Source of the DNA: CBFGWV01 sp965652545
Lineage (GTDB): Bacteria; Pseudomonadota; Gammaproteobacteria; Competibacterales; Competibacteraceae
Length of the DNA stretch: 20,919 nt
Direction of reading: 5' to 3'
Assembly: GCA_965652545.1 (NCBI GenBank)
Contig: CBFGWV010000054.1
Location: forward strand, 1-20,919
Every line of letters starts with the position of its first letter. The stretch's first letter is position 1. Of this stretch, positions 6,519-14,850 are shown piece after piece. The notes beneath the pieces are model-generated. The model saw only the letters and a list, made by a program, of their open reading frames with translations, did no database searches and was not told where the DNA came from. The translations under genes and the position numbers were made by a program.

Positions 6519-6892
6519 GCACCGGCCCGCCGCAACCGTTCCGGCTGCGTGGCATAGCGCTCGCGGCTGAGCACGGCCCGTGGCTCCAGCGAGCGGATAG
6601 GGACGGCGATGTCCAGAGGGATGGCGCCATCGGCCTGCAAGGCCAGGTAGCGCATGCAACTGACCCGCAGAAACGAGGAGAAATTGTCCACCCGTCCGCG
6701 CGCCTCGATGATCTCGTCATGCAGCCGGGTGACCAGTTGGCTCAGGGACATGCCGTCGCGCTGGGCGATCTCCTCCAGCACCTGCCAGAACATATTCTCC
6801 AGGCGGATGCAGGTCACCACATTGTGCAGACGCAGGGAGCGGGAGCGCTGGGTGTACAGCCCGGGGTCGGCCGAGATGAAGATCTCACACAT
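6515..6892 (-). CDS. Ribbon-helix-helix domain protein
   Basis: This 125-residue protein looks like the RHH_4 type of ribbon-helix-helix protein. A candidate DNA-contacting strand is SLRLHNVVTCIRLENMFWQV (residues 19-38), followed by helices around EEIAQRDGMSLSQLVTRLHD (40-59), and a conserved FSSFLRVSCMRYLAL stretch at about 71-85. Such proteins are usually dimeric repressors. The ATG at 6892 is supported by AAGGAG about nine bases upstream; the frame is open further but codes for unlikely sequence. The stop codon lies inside the arm of an inverted-repeat element, so the natural C-terminus may have been trimmed. A 20-base palindrome 38-57 bases upstream is a possible autoregulatory site. Confidence 0.82.
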   Translation of the reverse strand: MCEIFISADPGLYTQRSRSLRLHNVVTCIRLENMFWQVLEEIAQRDGMSLSQLVTRLHDEIIEARGRVDNFSSFLRVSCMRYLALQADGAIPLDIAVPIRSLEPRAVLSRERYATQPERLRRAGA

Positions 6893-6929
6893 GGCCTTGT
6901 CTCCTTGCGAATCCAGGCCCCCGAGAATA

Positions 6930-6949
6930 CTCGCCGGCGCGCCGGCGAG
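6930..6949. promoter_or_regulatory. 20-base perfect palindrome upstream of the RHH gene
   Basis: CTCGCCGGCG at 6930-6939 is followed directly by its reverse complement CGCCGGCGAG at 6940-6949. On the minus strand a TATTCT hexamer (6924-6929) abuts it, which could be the -10 of the RHH gene. The palindrome would then cover the spacer and suits an operator bound by a dimeric repressor. No good -35 was found. Confidence 0.4.
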
Positions 6950-6961
6950 CCAGTGACACAA

Positions 6962-6991
6962 GGGCGGCGAGGCACTTGGCCTGCGCCGCCC
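6962..6991 (-). terminator. Hairpin downstream of the DJ-1/PfpI gene
   Basis: GGGCGGCG (6962-6969) pairs with CGCCGCCC (6984-6991), extended inward by AGGC/GCCT with one bulged base, giving a 12-pair stem eight bases beyond the DJ-1/PfpI stop. On the minus strand it is followed by TTGTGTCAC rather than a pure T-run, so it is a plausible but imperfect intrinsic terminator. Confidence 0.45.
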
Positions 6992-6999
6992 GCGCCGGT

Positions 7000-7581
7000 T
7001 TACAGCTCGATGCGTGTACCGAGAACGGCCAGGAATTGGCCGATCCACGCCGGATGCGCGGGCCACGCCGGGGCCGTCACCAGCCAGCGGTCGGTGACCG
7101 CGCCGTCGATGGGGATATCGGCATACTCGCCGCGGGCCAGCTCCACCTCGGGCCGGCAGGCGGGGTACGCCGAGCACCGCATGCCTTCCAGCACGCCGGC
7201 GGCCGCCAGCAACTGGGCACCGTGGCAGATCGCCGCCACCGGTTTACTCGCCGCGGCAAAGGCCTGGACGATCTTCAGCACCTTGTCGTTCAGGCGCAGA
7301 TACTCCGGTGCACGGCCGCCGGGGATGACCAGCGCGTCGTAATCCTCGGCCTTCACCTGGTCGAACGTGGCATTGAGCGTGAAGTTGTGACCGCGCTTTT
7401 CGCTGTAGGTCTGTTGCCCTTCGAAATCGTGTATGGCCGTGGCGATGCTCTCACCGGCCTTCTTGTCCGGGCACACCGCATCCACGCGGTGACCGACGGC
7501 CAGCAGGGCCTGGAAGGGCACCATGGTCTCGTAGTCTTCGGCAAAGTCGCCGCAAATCATCAGGATTTTCTTCGCAGCCAT
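7000..7581 (-). CDS. DJ-1/PfpI family protein
   Basis: This 193-residue protein of the DJ-1/PfpI superfamily has the nucleophile elbow AAICHGAQLL with Cys119-His120. It also has the conserved acidic residue near the N-terminus (Glu15 in GDFAEDYE) and VIPGGRAPEYLR at about 85-96. Family members act as cysteine hydrolases, chaperone-like proteins or glyoxalase/deglycase enzymes under stress; which applies here cannot be read from sequence. The start at 7581 has AGGAGA six bases upstream. It lies 86 bases downstream of ligD on the same strand, so it may be expressed with the DNA-repair genes or from its own promoter. Confidence 0.92.
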   Translation of the reverse strand: MAAKKILMICGDFAEDYETMVPFQALLAVGHRVDAVCPDKKAGESIATAIHDFEGQQTYSEKRGHNFTLNATFDQVKAEDYDALVIPGGRAPEYLRLNDKVLKIVQAFAAASKPVAAICHGAQLLAAAGVLEGMRCSAYPACRPEVELARGEYADIPIDGAVTDRWLVTAPAWPAHPAWIGQFLAVLGTRIEL

Positions 7582-7667
7582 GAGCGTCTCCTGTCGTCTC
7601 CTCTGGAGCGGTCATTTTTTCAGCCTTGGTGTGGCTGCGGGTAATACCCCGCTACAGCATTCGCGGT

Positions 7668-10151
7668 TTAGTCGTTCGCCACCGCCGCCCGCATGGCCCG
7701 GGTGAGGGACTGCCGCCAACGCGCGGACTCGGCCCAGGGGTCGGCCGCGGCCAGCCGCTTGGGCATGTCGCCTATCTTGAACACATTGGCCGCCTCGATG
7801 CCCTCGAGCTCCGACCAACTCACCGGCGTGGCGATCGGCGCACCTTCACGGGCGCGGGTGGAGTAGGGGGCGATGGCGGTCGAGCCGCGTTCGTTGCGCA
7901 GGTAGTCGATGAAAATCCGGCCCTTGCGCTTGGCTTTGGAGGCGGTGGCGACGTAGCGTGTCGGGTCGTCGTCCGCCATGGCCTTGGCGAAGTCCCGGGC
8001 GAAGGCCTTGACCGCTGCCCAGTCGGCACGCCGTTGCAGCGGCGCGATCACATGGATGCCCTTGCCGCCGGTCAGCAGCGGTACCGACGACAGGCCGATG
8101 TCGGCGAGCCGGTCGCGAACCTCCCGCGCGGCCGTTTTCACCTCGCTGAAGTCCAACCCCTCGTCGGGGTCAAGATCAAACACCAGACGGTCGGGCGTCT
8201 CGAGCTTATCCACCCGTGACCCCCAGATGTGGAACTCCAATGTGCCCATCTGCACCCCGGCGATCAGGCCGGCCAGATCGTCGACATACAAATAGCTGTC
8301 GGTCCCCCCGCCGCTCTCTTCAATCGCCATGCGCCGGATGGCTTCGGGAAAGCCCTTGTGCTCGTGCTTCTGAAAGAAACACGGCTTGCCGCGGCCGTCC
8401 GGGCAGCGCACCAGGCTCACCAACCGTCCCTTCACCAGGGGCAGCATGCGCGTGGCCACGCGCTCGTAGTGCGCGGCGAGATCCGCCTTGGTGACCTGCT
8501 GCCCTTTGTAGAGCACCTTGTCCGGGTGGGACAACGCGATGCCGGCGATGCGTTTGCGTGTCTCGTGCTCGGTCATCGCAGACTCCTGTGGGGTTTCCAT
8601 GCGCACCTCGGCGGCGGGCTTGTCCTCGCGCAGCCCTTTGAACACGCCATGGCGGACCGAGCCGTCGGCGGTGAATTCCGTGAATTCGACCTCGGCCACC
8701 AGTGCGGGGCGGATGAATCGCGCATCGCGTGCGATCTGCGCCGGCAGCGCACTGGCAAACGGTGAGGTTTTGCGGGCCAGCACGGTGAACCGTGCAGCCA
8801 ACTGGGCGTGCATCGCCTCATCGAAGCCGCTGCCGACGCGCCCGGCGTAGCGCAGGCGCTTGCCCTCGTGGACGCCGATCAATATCGAGGCGAAGACGCG
8901 TCCCTTCTTGTCCGATGGCGACCACCCGCCGATAACGAATTCCTGGCGCCGGGTGCATTTGATTTTCAGCCAGTCCCGACCCCGCCCGCTACGGTACGGT
9001 GCCCAGGCGAGCTTGGCGATGATGCCCTCGTGCCCGGCCTCGCAGATCCTGCGGTACACCTCGGGCGCATTGCCTTTGATGTGCTCGCTCAATTGCAGGA
9101 CGTTGTGTTTGCCTTTCATGAGGGCGCCGAGACGGCGCTTGCGCTCGATCAACGGCAGGCTGCGGATGTCCTCGCCACGGTCGACCAATAGATCGAACAC
9201 GAAGCAGACCATGGCCCCGCCTTCGGTGATGGCCGCCTGCAAGGTGGAGAAGTCCGTCTTGCCCGCACTGTTGAAGGCGACGATTTCGCCATCGATCAAG
9301 GACCCATCGGCGTTGAGTGCCGCGGCCGCGGCGGCGATATCGGAAAAACGGTCGGTCCAATCCTTGCCGTTGCGGGTGAAGACTTTGGCATCGCCATCGC
9401 CGGTGGCGATCAGCGCGCGGTAGCCGTCGTATTTCATCTCCGAGAGCCAGTCATCGCCCTCGGGTGCATGTGACACCAGCGTCGCCAATTGCGGTGCCAC
9501 ATGCGCCGGCATGGCCGGGCGGCGGGTGCCGCGTGCCTTCGCCGTGGTGCGCGAGCGGCTGGGCGGCGGCCGTTTGCCGGCAGCGATGGTCGCCATGGAG
9601 CGGCCGGTGACGATACTGGTGTCGTCATCCACCAGCGAGCGTTCGCGCTCGGCCGTTTCGTCGGATTGCTTGATCAGCAGCCAGTTCTCGCGCTTGCCGT
9701 CCTGCTTGCCCATGCGGACCAGGCTCCAGCCGCCCTGGAGGCGCTTGCCATGGAGGCGAAACCGTAGCTTGCCGGCCTTCAAGCCCTTGTCGACATTGCC
9801 CTCGGGCGTCCAGGTGCCGACATCCCACAGCATCACCGTCCCGCCTCCGTATTGACCGGCGGGGATCGTGCCCTCGAAGTTGCCGTAAGCGATGGGGTGG
9901 TCCTCGGTGCGCACCGCCAGCCGTTTGTCGGCCGGGTCGAGGCTCGGCCCCTTGGTTACCGCCCAGCTCTTGAGCACGCCACCCCATTCGAGCCGAAAGT
10001 CGTAGTGCAGGCGGCGGGCGTCGTGCTTCTGGATCACGAAGCGCAAGGCATCGCCCGGCGCCTCGGCGGTATGGTCCGGCTCCGCGGTCTTGGCGAAGTC
10101 CCGCCGGCTACGGTAAGCCGTGAGCAGCTTGTCGACCGATTGCTTGGCCAC
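7668..10151 (-). CDS. ligD: ATP-dependent DNA ligase LigD (phosphoesterase-ligase-polymerase)
   Basis: This 827-residue multifunctional enzyme of bacterial non-homologous end joining works with Ku to trim, fill and seal double-strand breaks. Domain order is as in Pseudomonas LigD. The 3'-phosphoesterase (about 1-190) has QKHDARRLHYDFRLEW (His43, His49, Asp51, Arg53) and His85. The ligase (about 215-525) has EMKYDGYR with adenylated Lys240, DGEIV at 287-291 and WLKIK at 394-398. The primase-like polymerase (about 530-827) has FDLDP with Asp659 and Asp661, LLTGGKGIHV at 692-701, and Asp749 in FIDYLRN. All three active sites look intact. The start is a GTG nine bases after the ku stop. Its Shine-Dalgarno GAGGA contains part of the ku TGA, so translation is coupled. 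Confidence 0.97.
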   Translation of the reverse strand: MAKQSVDKLLTAYRSRRDFAKTAEPDHTAEAPGDALRFVIQKHDARRLHYDFRLEWGGVLKSWAVTKGPSLDPADKRLAVRTEDHPIAYGNFEGTIPAGQYGGGTVMLWDVGTWTPEGNVDKGLKAGKLRFRLHGKRLQGGWSLVRMGKQDGKRENWLLIKQSDETAERERSLVDDDTSIVTGRSMATIAAGKRPPPSRSRTTAKARGTRRPAMPAHVAPQLATLVSHAPEGDDWLSEMKYDGYRALIATGDGDAKVFTRNGKDWTDRFSDIAAAAAALNADGSLIDGEIVAFNSAGKTDFSTLQAAITEGGAMVCFVFDLLVDRGEDIRSLPLIERKRRLGALMKGKHNVLQLSEHIKGNAPEVYRRICEAGHEGIIAKLAWAPYRSGRGRDWLKIKCTRRQEFVIGGWSPSDKKGRVFASILIGVHEGKRLRYAGRVGSGFDEAMHAQLAARFTVLARKTSPFASALPAQIARDARFIRPALVAEVEFTEFTADGSVRHGVFKGLREDKPAAEVRMETPQESAMTEHETRKRIAGIALSHPDKVLYKGQQVTKADLAAHYERVATRMLPLVKGRLVSLVRCPDGRGKPCFFQKHEHKGFPEAIRRMAIEESGGGTDSYLYVDDLAGLIAGVQMGTLEFHIWGSRVDKLETPDRLVFDLDPDEGLDFSEVKTAAREVRDRLADIGLSSVPLLTGGKGIHVIAPLQRRADWAAVKAFARDFAKAMADDDPTRYVATASKAKRKGRIFIDYLRNERGSTAIAPYSTRAREGAPIATPVSWSELEGIEAANVFKIGDMPKRLAAADPWAESARWRQSLTRAMRAAVAND

Positions 10152-10160
10152 TGTCGATCC

Positions 10161-11012
10161 TCAGGCCGATTTCTTGCGCCGTGAGCCCGCAGCGGTGGTC
10201 TTCTTGCGTGTGCCGGGCTTGGTCTGCTCCAGGCTCTTCTTCAGCGAGGCCATCAGATCGACCACATTGTCGTTGCGGCCCGGGCCGGCATCGTCGCCGG
10301 CGGTAGCGGTTCTGGTACGTTTACGGCCTTTGGTTTTCTTGTCGATCAGCTGCTGCAAGGCCTCGTGATAGCGGTCCTTGAACGCGGTGGCATCGAAGGG
10401 AGCGGTCTTGCGCTCGATCAACTCCTCAGCCACACCCAGCAGGTCCTTGTCCGCCGGTGACCTGGAAATACCGGAAAAGAACGCATCGGTCTTGCGGATC
10501 TCCTCTTCGTAATGGAGCGTCTCCAGCAGCAAACCGGTGCCGCAGGGTTTGATCGCGGCCAAGTACTCGCGGCCGCGCAGCGAGAGCTGACCCAGGCCGA
10601 CTTTGCGGGTCTGCTCCAGGGCATCGCGGACCACCCGGAAGGCGTCCTCCGCCAGTTCGTCCTGGGGCGCGAGCAGGTATGGTTTGTCGAAGTACAAGGG
10701 CGGGATCTCACAGGCGTCCACGAACTGCACCAGCTCCAGGGTTTTCTTCGACTCCAGCTTGACCGCGTCGATATCCTCGGGGCTGATCAGCACGTACTCG
10801 TCCTTGTCGGTCTCGAAACCCTTCCAGATGTCCTCGTTCTTCACCGGCCCGACGCCGGGGACCACCTTCTGGTAGTGCACGCGTTTGCCGCTGGGCTTGT
10901 GAACCTGGCGGAACGAGACGCGGGCGCTGCTGTTGGTCGCCGAGTACATCTCAACGGGGATCGACACCAGCGAGAGGCGCAAGTGGCCTTTCCAGACCGG
11001 ACGCGCTGCCAT
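10161..11012 (-). CDS. ku: Ku-type DNA end-binding protein
   Basis: This 283-residue bacterial Ku is a homodimer that rings DNA ends and recruits LigD. The Ku core runs from MAARPVWKGHLRLSLVSIPV through the KRVHYQKVVPG region, the YVLISPEDIDAVK motif and PLYFDKPYLLAP, to about residue 200. The basic C-terminal tail (after about 225, with KKTKGRKRTRT and RKKTTAAGSRRKKSA) is the kind that recruits ligase and binds DNA. The start at 11012 is preceded by AGGAG at seven bases. It is first in an operon with ligD. The upstream 165 bases hold a REP-like hairpin, but I could not identify a confident promoter. Confidence 0.96.
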   Translation of the reverse strand: MAARPVWKGHLRLSLVSIPVEMYSATNSSARVSFRQVHKPSGKRVHYQKVVPGVGPVKNEDIWKGFETDKDEYVLISPEDIDAVKLESKKTLELVQFVDACEIPPLYFDKPYLLAPQDELAEDAFRVVRDALEQTRKVGLGQLSLRGREYLAAIKPCGTGLLLETLHYEEEIRKTDAFFSGISRSPADKDLLGVAEELIERKTAPFDATAFKDRYHEALQQLIDKKTKGRKRTRTATAGDDAGPGRNDNVVDLMASLKKSLEQTKPGTRKKTTAAGSRRKKSA

Positions 11013-11088
11013 GGCAAGCTCCTGTTTTTACGAGGTCTCAACCGTAGACAACGCCCATGGACCCTTAGGTTCCGCCGAAAGCAACTGG

Positions 11089-11126
11089 CACCTGTAGGAG
11101 CGCACGGGGGTGCGCTCCTACAGGTG
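11089..11126. repeat. REP-like hairpin, perfect 17-base arms
   Basis: The arm CACCTGTAGGAGCGCAC (11089-11105) and its exact reverse complement (11110-11126) surround a GGGG loop. CTGTAGGAGCG is characteristic of a common intergenic palindrome in pseudomonads and relatives (from memory). It lies between the 3' end of the ABC permease gene and ku on the same strand, so it may also end transcription of the efflux operon, although no T-run follows. Confidence 0.7.
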
Positions 11127-11176
11127 CCTGGGTTCGTGGGGGGCGATTCGTTTACTTTGGGCAACACGCCGCACAC

Positions 11177-12268
11177 TCAGTCCAGCCGCTTGTGCACCCG
11201 GGCCACGGCGATGCTCAGCATCACCGCGATGAACACCCCCAGGGCGGCCAGCGCCGGCCACAGCTCGCCGAGGGTCGCCCCGCGCAGCATGATGCCCCGC
11301 ACCAGACGCAGGAAATGGGTCAGTGGCAGGACCTCGGCCACCCACTGGGCGGCGACCGGCATGCCGGCGAAGGGGAACATGAAACCCGAGAGCAGGATCT
11401 GCGGCAGAAACGTGAAGAACGCCATCTGCATGGCTTGAAACTGGTTCGTCGCCAAGGTGGACAGAAACACCCCCAGCGACAGGCTGGCGACGATGAACAC
11501 CAGCGAGGCGGTGTACAGCGCCGCCAGCGAGCCGCGGATCGGGACCTGGAACAGAACGTCGCCCAGCACCAGCACGACCGTCACCTGCACCAGACCGATG
11601 CCGATGAACGGCAGCACCTTGCCCAGCGTCAGTTCCCATGGCGATACCGGGGTGGCGATGAGCATCTCCATGTTGCCGCGCTCCCGCTCGCGCACCAGGG
11701 CGATGGCGGTGAACAACACCATCGTCATGGTCAGGATCACGCCGATGAGCCCGGGCACGGTGTTGATGGGCGCACGCCGCTCGGGATTGTAGAAATTGAC
11801 CACTTGCACCGGGGCCACCGACCGCGTCCAGCCGTCGGGCTCATACACGGGAAACCCCGCCAACTGGCGGGCGGCGGATTGCACCACCTGGTCCGACCCG
11901 TCGACGACGATCTGCAAGGCCGGGCGGTCGCGCTGGATCATCCGTGCGGCGAAGTCCGCCGGTACGATCAAGGCGATGCTGATGCGCCCGCGGCGCAGCA
12001 GTGCGTCGATCTCCTGTGGCGCCGATACGCGGTAACGCAGGTTCACCACCTGGGTTGCTCCCAGGCTGGCGATCAATTCGCGCGAGCGCGCCGTACCGGC
12101 CTGGTCGAGCACCGCGGCATCGAGGTTGCGCACATCCATGTTGATGGCATAGCCGAACAACACCAATTGCATGATCGGGATGCCGACGATCATGGCGAAG
12201 GTCAGCCGGTCGCGGCGTAGCTGGCGCAGCTCCTTGAGCACGATCGACCCCAAACGGCGCAGGTTCAT
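11177..12268 (-). CDS. ABC-2 type transporter permease (YbhS/YbhR-like)
   Basis: This 363-residue inner-membrane permease is of the ABC-2 export family. It has a first membrane segment at about 24-44 (MIVGIPIMQLVLFGYAI) and then a periplasmic domain to about 170. The remaining segments lie around 175-195, 225-245, 255-280, 288-308 and 340-357. The family motif RERERGNMEMLIATPVSP follows the second membrane segment. Its ATG overlaps the ATPase stop in ATGA, so it is the last gene of a coupled efflux operon. E. coli YbhSR and similar systems use two different permeases; only one is encoded here, so a homodimer is expected. The substrate is unknown, with drugs or xenobiotics likely from the context. 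Confidence 0.92.
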   Translation of the reverse strand: MNLRRLGSIVLKELRQLRRDRLTFAMIVGIPIMQLVLFGYAINMDVRNLDAAVLDQAGTARSRELIASLGATQVVNLRYRVSAPQEIDALLRRGRISIALIVPADFAARMIQRDRPALQIVVDGSDQVVQSAARQLAGFPVYEPDGWTRSVAPVQVVNFYNPERRAPINTVPGLIGVILTMTMVLFTAIALVRERERGNMEMLIATPVSPWELTLGKVLPFIGIGLVQVTVVLVLGDVLFQVPIRGSLAALYTASLVFIVASLSLGVFLSTLATNQFQAMQMAFFTFLPQILLSGFMFPFAGMPVAAQWVAEVLPLTHFLRLVRGIMLRGATLGELWPALAALGVFIAVMLSIAVARVHKRLD

Positions 12269-13215
12269 GCGGTCTCACCGGTAGCCGGCCGGCGGGTGGC
12301 GGCGACGAAAACGTCCTCGAGATTGGCCTGCCCCGGTGCGACCGTCGCCTCGATACCGCGCTCGGCCAGGCGAGTCTCGACACGCGCGGCCAGCCCATCG
12401 CCATCCTCGCCGAGCACGCGCAGTGCGGTACCGATCTGCGCCAACGCGATCACCCCGGGCACGTCGCGCAGTGCCTCCTGCGCTTTGCGCGCCTGCGGCG
12501 TGTCGACCAGCAGGGTTTGCCCGGGCAGGCTGTCGATCAGTGCCCGCGGGCTGCCGTCGGCCACCAGGCGACCACGGTCCAGGATGGCGAGGCGGGTACA
12601 GCGCTCGGCCTCGTCCATGTAGTGGGTGGACACCAGAATGGTGGTGCCGGCATCGCTGAGCTCGAACAGCGACTCCCAAAACTCGCGCCGCGACTGCGGA
12701 TCCACGGCACTGGTGGGTTCGTCGAGGAACAACAGCTCGGGCTTGTGCAGTACCGCACCGGCCAGCGCCAGGCGCTGCTTCTGGCCGCCACTCATGGTGC
12801 CGGCGAGCTGGCCGCGCTGCTCGGTGAGCCAATAACGTTGCAGCAACTCGTCGATCCGCTGCCGTGCGCCGGCGCGTGACAGCCCGTGGATTGACGCCAG
12901 GAACTGCAGGTTCTCGCCCACGGTGAGGTCCTCGTACAGCGAGAATTTCTGCGTCATGTAGCCGATGTGCCGTTTGAGTGCCTCGGCGTCCTGAGGAATG
13001 CGGTGCCCGAGCACCTCGATGCGCCCCTCGCTGGGCAGCAGCAAGCCGCACAGCATGCGAATGGTGGTGGATTTGCCCGAGCCGTTGGGCCCGAGAAAAC
13101 CGTACACCTCGCGCGGGCGGACGGTCAGATCCAGCGCGTCCACCGCCGTTTTCTCGCCGAAGCGCTTGCTCAGGCCGCGGGCGAGAATGACCGCGGTGTC
13201 GCCGTTATCGTTCAT
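12265..13215 (-). CDS. ABC transporter ATP-binding protein (YbhF-like, single domain)
   Basis: This 316-residue ATPase powers the adjacent permease. It has Walker A GPNGSGKST (42-50), Q-loop MTQK (Gln89), signature MSGGQKQR (141-148), Walker B LLFLDEP with Glu166, and H-loop STHYMDEAE (His198). After about residue 215 a C-terminal extension of about 100 residues carries the DrrA-like end (ANLEDVFVAATRR). E. coli YbhF has two ATPase domains fused in one chain, whereas this one has a single domain and must dimerise. The start overlaps the adaptor gene by 11 bases and the stop overlaps the permease start by 4, so stoichiometric expression is likely. Confidence 0.95.
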   Translation of the reverse strand: MNDNGDTAVILARGLSKRFGEKTAVDALDLTVRPREVYGFLGPNGSGKSTTIRMLCGLLLPSEGRIEVLGHRIPQDAEALKRHIGYMTQKFSLYEDLTVGENLQFLASIHGLSRAGARQRIDELLQRYWLTEQRGQLAGTMSGGQKQRLALAGAVLHKPELLFLDEPTSAVDPQSRREFWESLFELSDAGTTILVSTHYMDEAERCTRLAILDRGRLVADGSPRALIDSLPGQTLLVDTPQARKAQEALRDVPGVIALAQIGTALRVLGEDGDGLAARVETRLAERGIEATVAPGQANLEDVFVAATRRPATGETA

Positions 13216-14167
13216 GGGCAGGGAACTCCGCGGTCACCGGCAGGCCGGCGGGCAGGTCCGCGGCATCGTCATCGAGCACCAACTCGGCCATGTAGACCAG
13301 GCGGTTGGCATCGTCACCCGACAAGGCGTAGTAGGGCGTGAAACTCGGCTCGTCACGAATGCTGCGCACGGTGGCGGCAAACGGCGTGCTCACCCCTTGT
13401 ACCCACACCGTGGCGCGATCGCCGATCTTGACCTCGCCACGGCGGGGGGCCGGCACGAAGACCCGGGCATACGGGCGCTCGCCCACCAGCAAGGTGACCA
13501 CGGTGGCGCCGGCCGGTGGTTGATCGCCGGTCTCGAACGGCAGCTCGTCCACCCGTCCGCCACGCGGGGCGAGGATGCGCAGGCGCTCGAGATCCAGCGC
13601 GGCCTGGTCGCGCCGCGCCTCGGCCGCCGCCAGGCGGGCTTGCGCCTGGTCGACCCGCTCGGGCCGTGTGCCGGCAAGCAATTCACTGAGCCGCGCGTCG
13701 GCCTCCTTGTGCAGGGCGCGGGCTTGCTCCAGGCGGGTGAGCGCGGCATCGCGTTCAGCCACCGGCGTCAAACCGCGTCGCAGCAGGTCGCGTTGACGGT
13801 CGTACTCGCGTGCGGCCTCATCGACGCCGGCGCCGGCATTGGCCAGGGTGGCGCGTGCGGCATCCAGCGTCTGCGGCCGAGTGCCGTTGCGCGCCTCGTT
13901 CAATGCGGCCTGTGCCTCGGCCACTTCAGCCTCGGCCTGCGCCAGGCGCACGGCATGACGGGCCGGGTCCAGCGCCAGCAGCAACTGGCCTTCGGCAACG
14001 GTATCGCCCTCGGCCACCGCCATCTGCACGATGGGTTCGGACACCTCCGCCGGCAGGGTGATGCGGTCGCGCTCCAGGGTGCCCAGCAGACGCGGCGGTT
14101 CGCTCTGCTGGCAGCCGGCGATCAGCGCGCACAGGCCCAGCAGCGCAGGCAGCGTCCGGCGGCTCAT
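13205..14167 (-). CDS. HlyD-family periplasmic adaptor lipoprotein (YbhG-like)
   Basis: This 320-residue membrane-fusion protein would link the inner-membrane ABC pump to an outer-membrane channel. The N-terminus is a lipoprotein signal, MSRRTLPALLGLCALIAGCQ, with lipobox Cys19. After it come a short barrel/lipoyl half (EVSEPIVQMAVAEGDTVAEG), a long alpha-helical hairpin with coiled-coil character (about 70-185, AEVAEAQAALNEARN and related), and the second lipoyl half (LRILAPRGGRVDEL) leading to beta-barrel domains. The ATG at 14167 overlaps the repressor stop codon by 4 bases; a longer frame is open upstream but lies inside the repressor gene. No outer-membrane TolC-like gene is present, so a shared channel is presumably used. 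Confidence 0.93.
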   Translation of the reverse strand: MSRRTLPALLGLCALIAGCQQSEPPRLLGTLERDRITLPAEVSEPIVQMAVAEGDTVAEGQLLLALDPARHAVRLAQAEAEVAEAQAALNEARNGTRPQTLDAARATLANAGAGVDEAAREYDRQRDLLRRGLTPVAERDAALTRLEQARALHKEADARLSELLAGTRPERVDQAQARLAAAEARRDQAALDLERLRILAPRGGRVDELPFETGDQPPAGATVVTLLVGERPYARVFVPAPRRGEVKIGDRATVWVQGVSTPFAATVRSIRDEPSFTPYYALSGDDANRLVYMAELVLDDDAADLPAGLPVTAEFPAHER

Positions 14168-14847
14168 GGCGATGTCCCGCCCTGCGGAGCCGAGACGCCA
14201 CCCATCAGCAGTGCGCTGGTGTGGCGCAGCAGTGCATCGGCGTCCAGATCGTCGGCGGCGAAGAGTTGCGTCCATATCGGGGTGGCTGCCAGTGGGAAGA
14301 ATGTCAGCCCCACCAGTGAAACCACCAGCAGGCGCGGATCCAGGTCGGGGTTGATTTGCCCCCGGCGCTGCGCGGCGGCGAGCCGCTCGGCCAGCAGCCG
14401 TGGAACCTGGGGGGCGATACGGTTGACCAGGACATCACGCAACGCGCCGCCTTCGCTGAGCACCTCGCGCACCCACAGCGCCGGCAGCCAGGGGTGGCGG
14501 GCGACGATGGCATGAGCACCCTGGACGAAACCGAGTATCAAAGCGCCGGGGTCGTCACCGGCCAGGTCCACCCGCCCGCGCAACTCGCCGATCAAGGGCA
14601 TGATCCGCGTCTCGACGACGGCATCGTGCAGGCGCTGCTTGCTGCCGAAGTAGTAGTTCATCATCGCTGGCGTCACACCGGCCTCGCGGGCGATATCGCG
14701 CAGGCTGGTCGCGGCGATACCGCGCTGGGCAAAGCAGGCCAGCGCGGCATCGAGCAGGCGGTCGCGCTGGTCGGGCTGCGCCTGGCGAGGACGTCCGGGG
14801 CGGCGAGGCCCAGGTTTGCGGGGCGGTGCAGGAGGGGGCGTTTTCAT
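14164..14847 (-). CDS. TetR-family repressor with CecR-type C-terminal domain
   Basis: This 227-residue TetR-family protein opens with a basic, proline-rich segment (KPGPRRPGRPRQAQ). The DNA-binding domain follows (about 25-75: RDRLLDAALACFAQRGIAAT, SLRDIAREAGV, MNYYFGSKQRLHDAVV). The ligand-binding region resembles CecR (YbiH), the repressor that in E. coli heads the ybhGFSR efflux operon. Here it is the first gene of the equivalent operon and overlaps the next gene by 4 bases, so autorepression relieved by an exported compound is the likely control. An AT-rich palindrome lies just upstream of the start codon. The ligand is unknown. Confidence 0.92.
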   Translation of the reverse strand: MKTPPPAPPRKPGPRRPGRPRQAQPDQRDRLLDAALACFAQRGIAATSLRDIAREAGVTPAMMNYYFGSKQRLHDAVVETRIMPLIGELRGRVDLAGDDPGALILGFVQGAHAIVARHPWLPALWVREVLSEGGALRDVLVNRIAPQVPRLLAERLAAAQRRGQINPDLDPRLLVVSLVGLTFFPLAATPIWTQLFAADDLDADALLRHTSALLMGGVSAPQGGTSP

Positions 14848-14850
14848 GTG

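Noticed and set aside
7637..7652. A GCGGG/CCCGC hairpin after ligD as an intrinsic terminator
   Set aside because: In the direction of ligD transcription it is followed by A residues rather than T residues, so it does not have terminator form.
11192..12220. A 342-codon plus-strand frame opposite the ABC-2 permease
   Set aside because: Dominated by His, Gln and Arg with no motif. The opposite strand is a clear permease in an overlapping operon.
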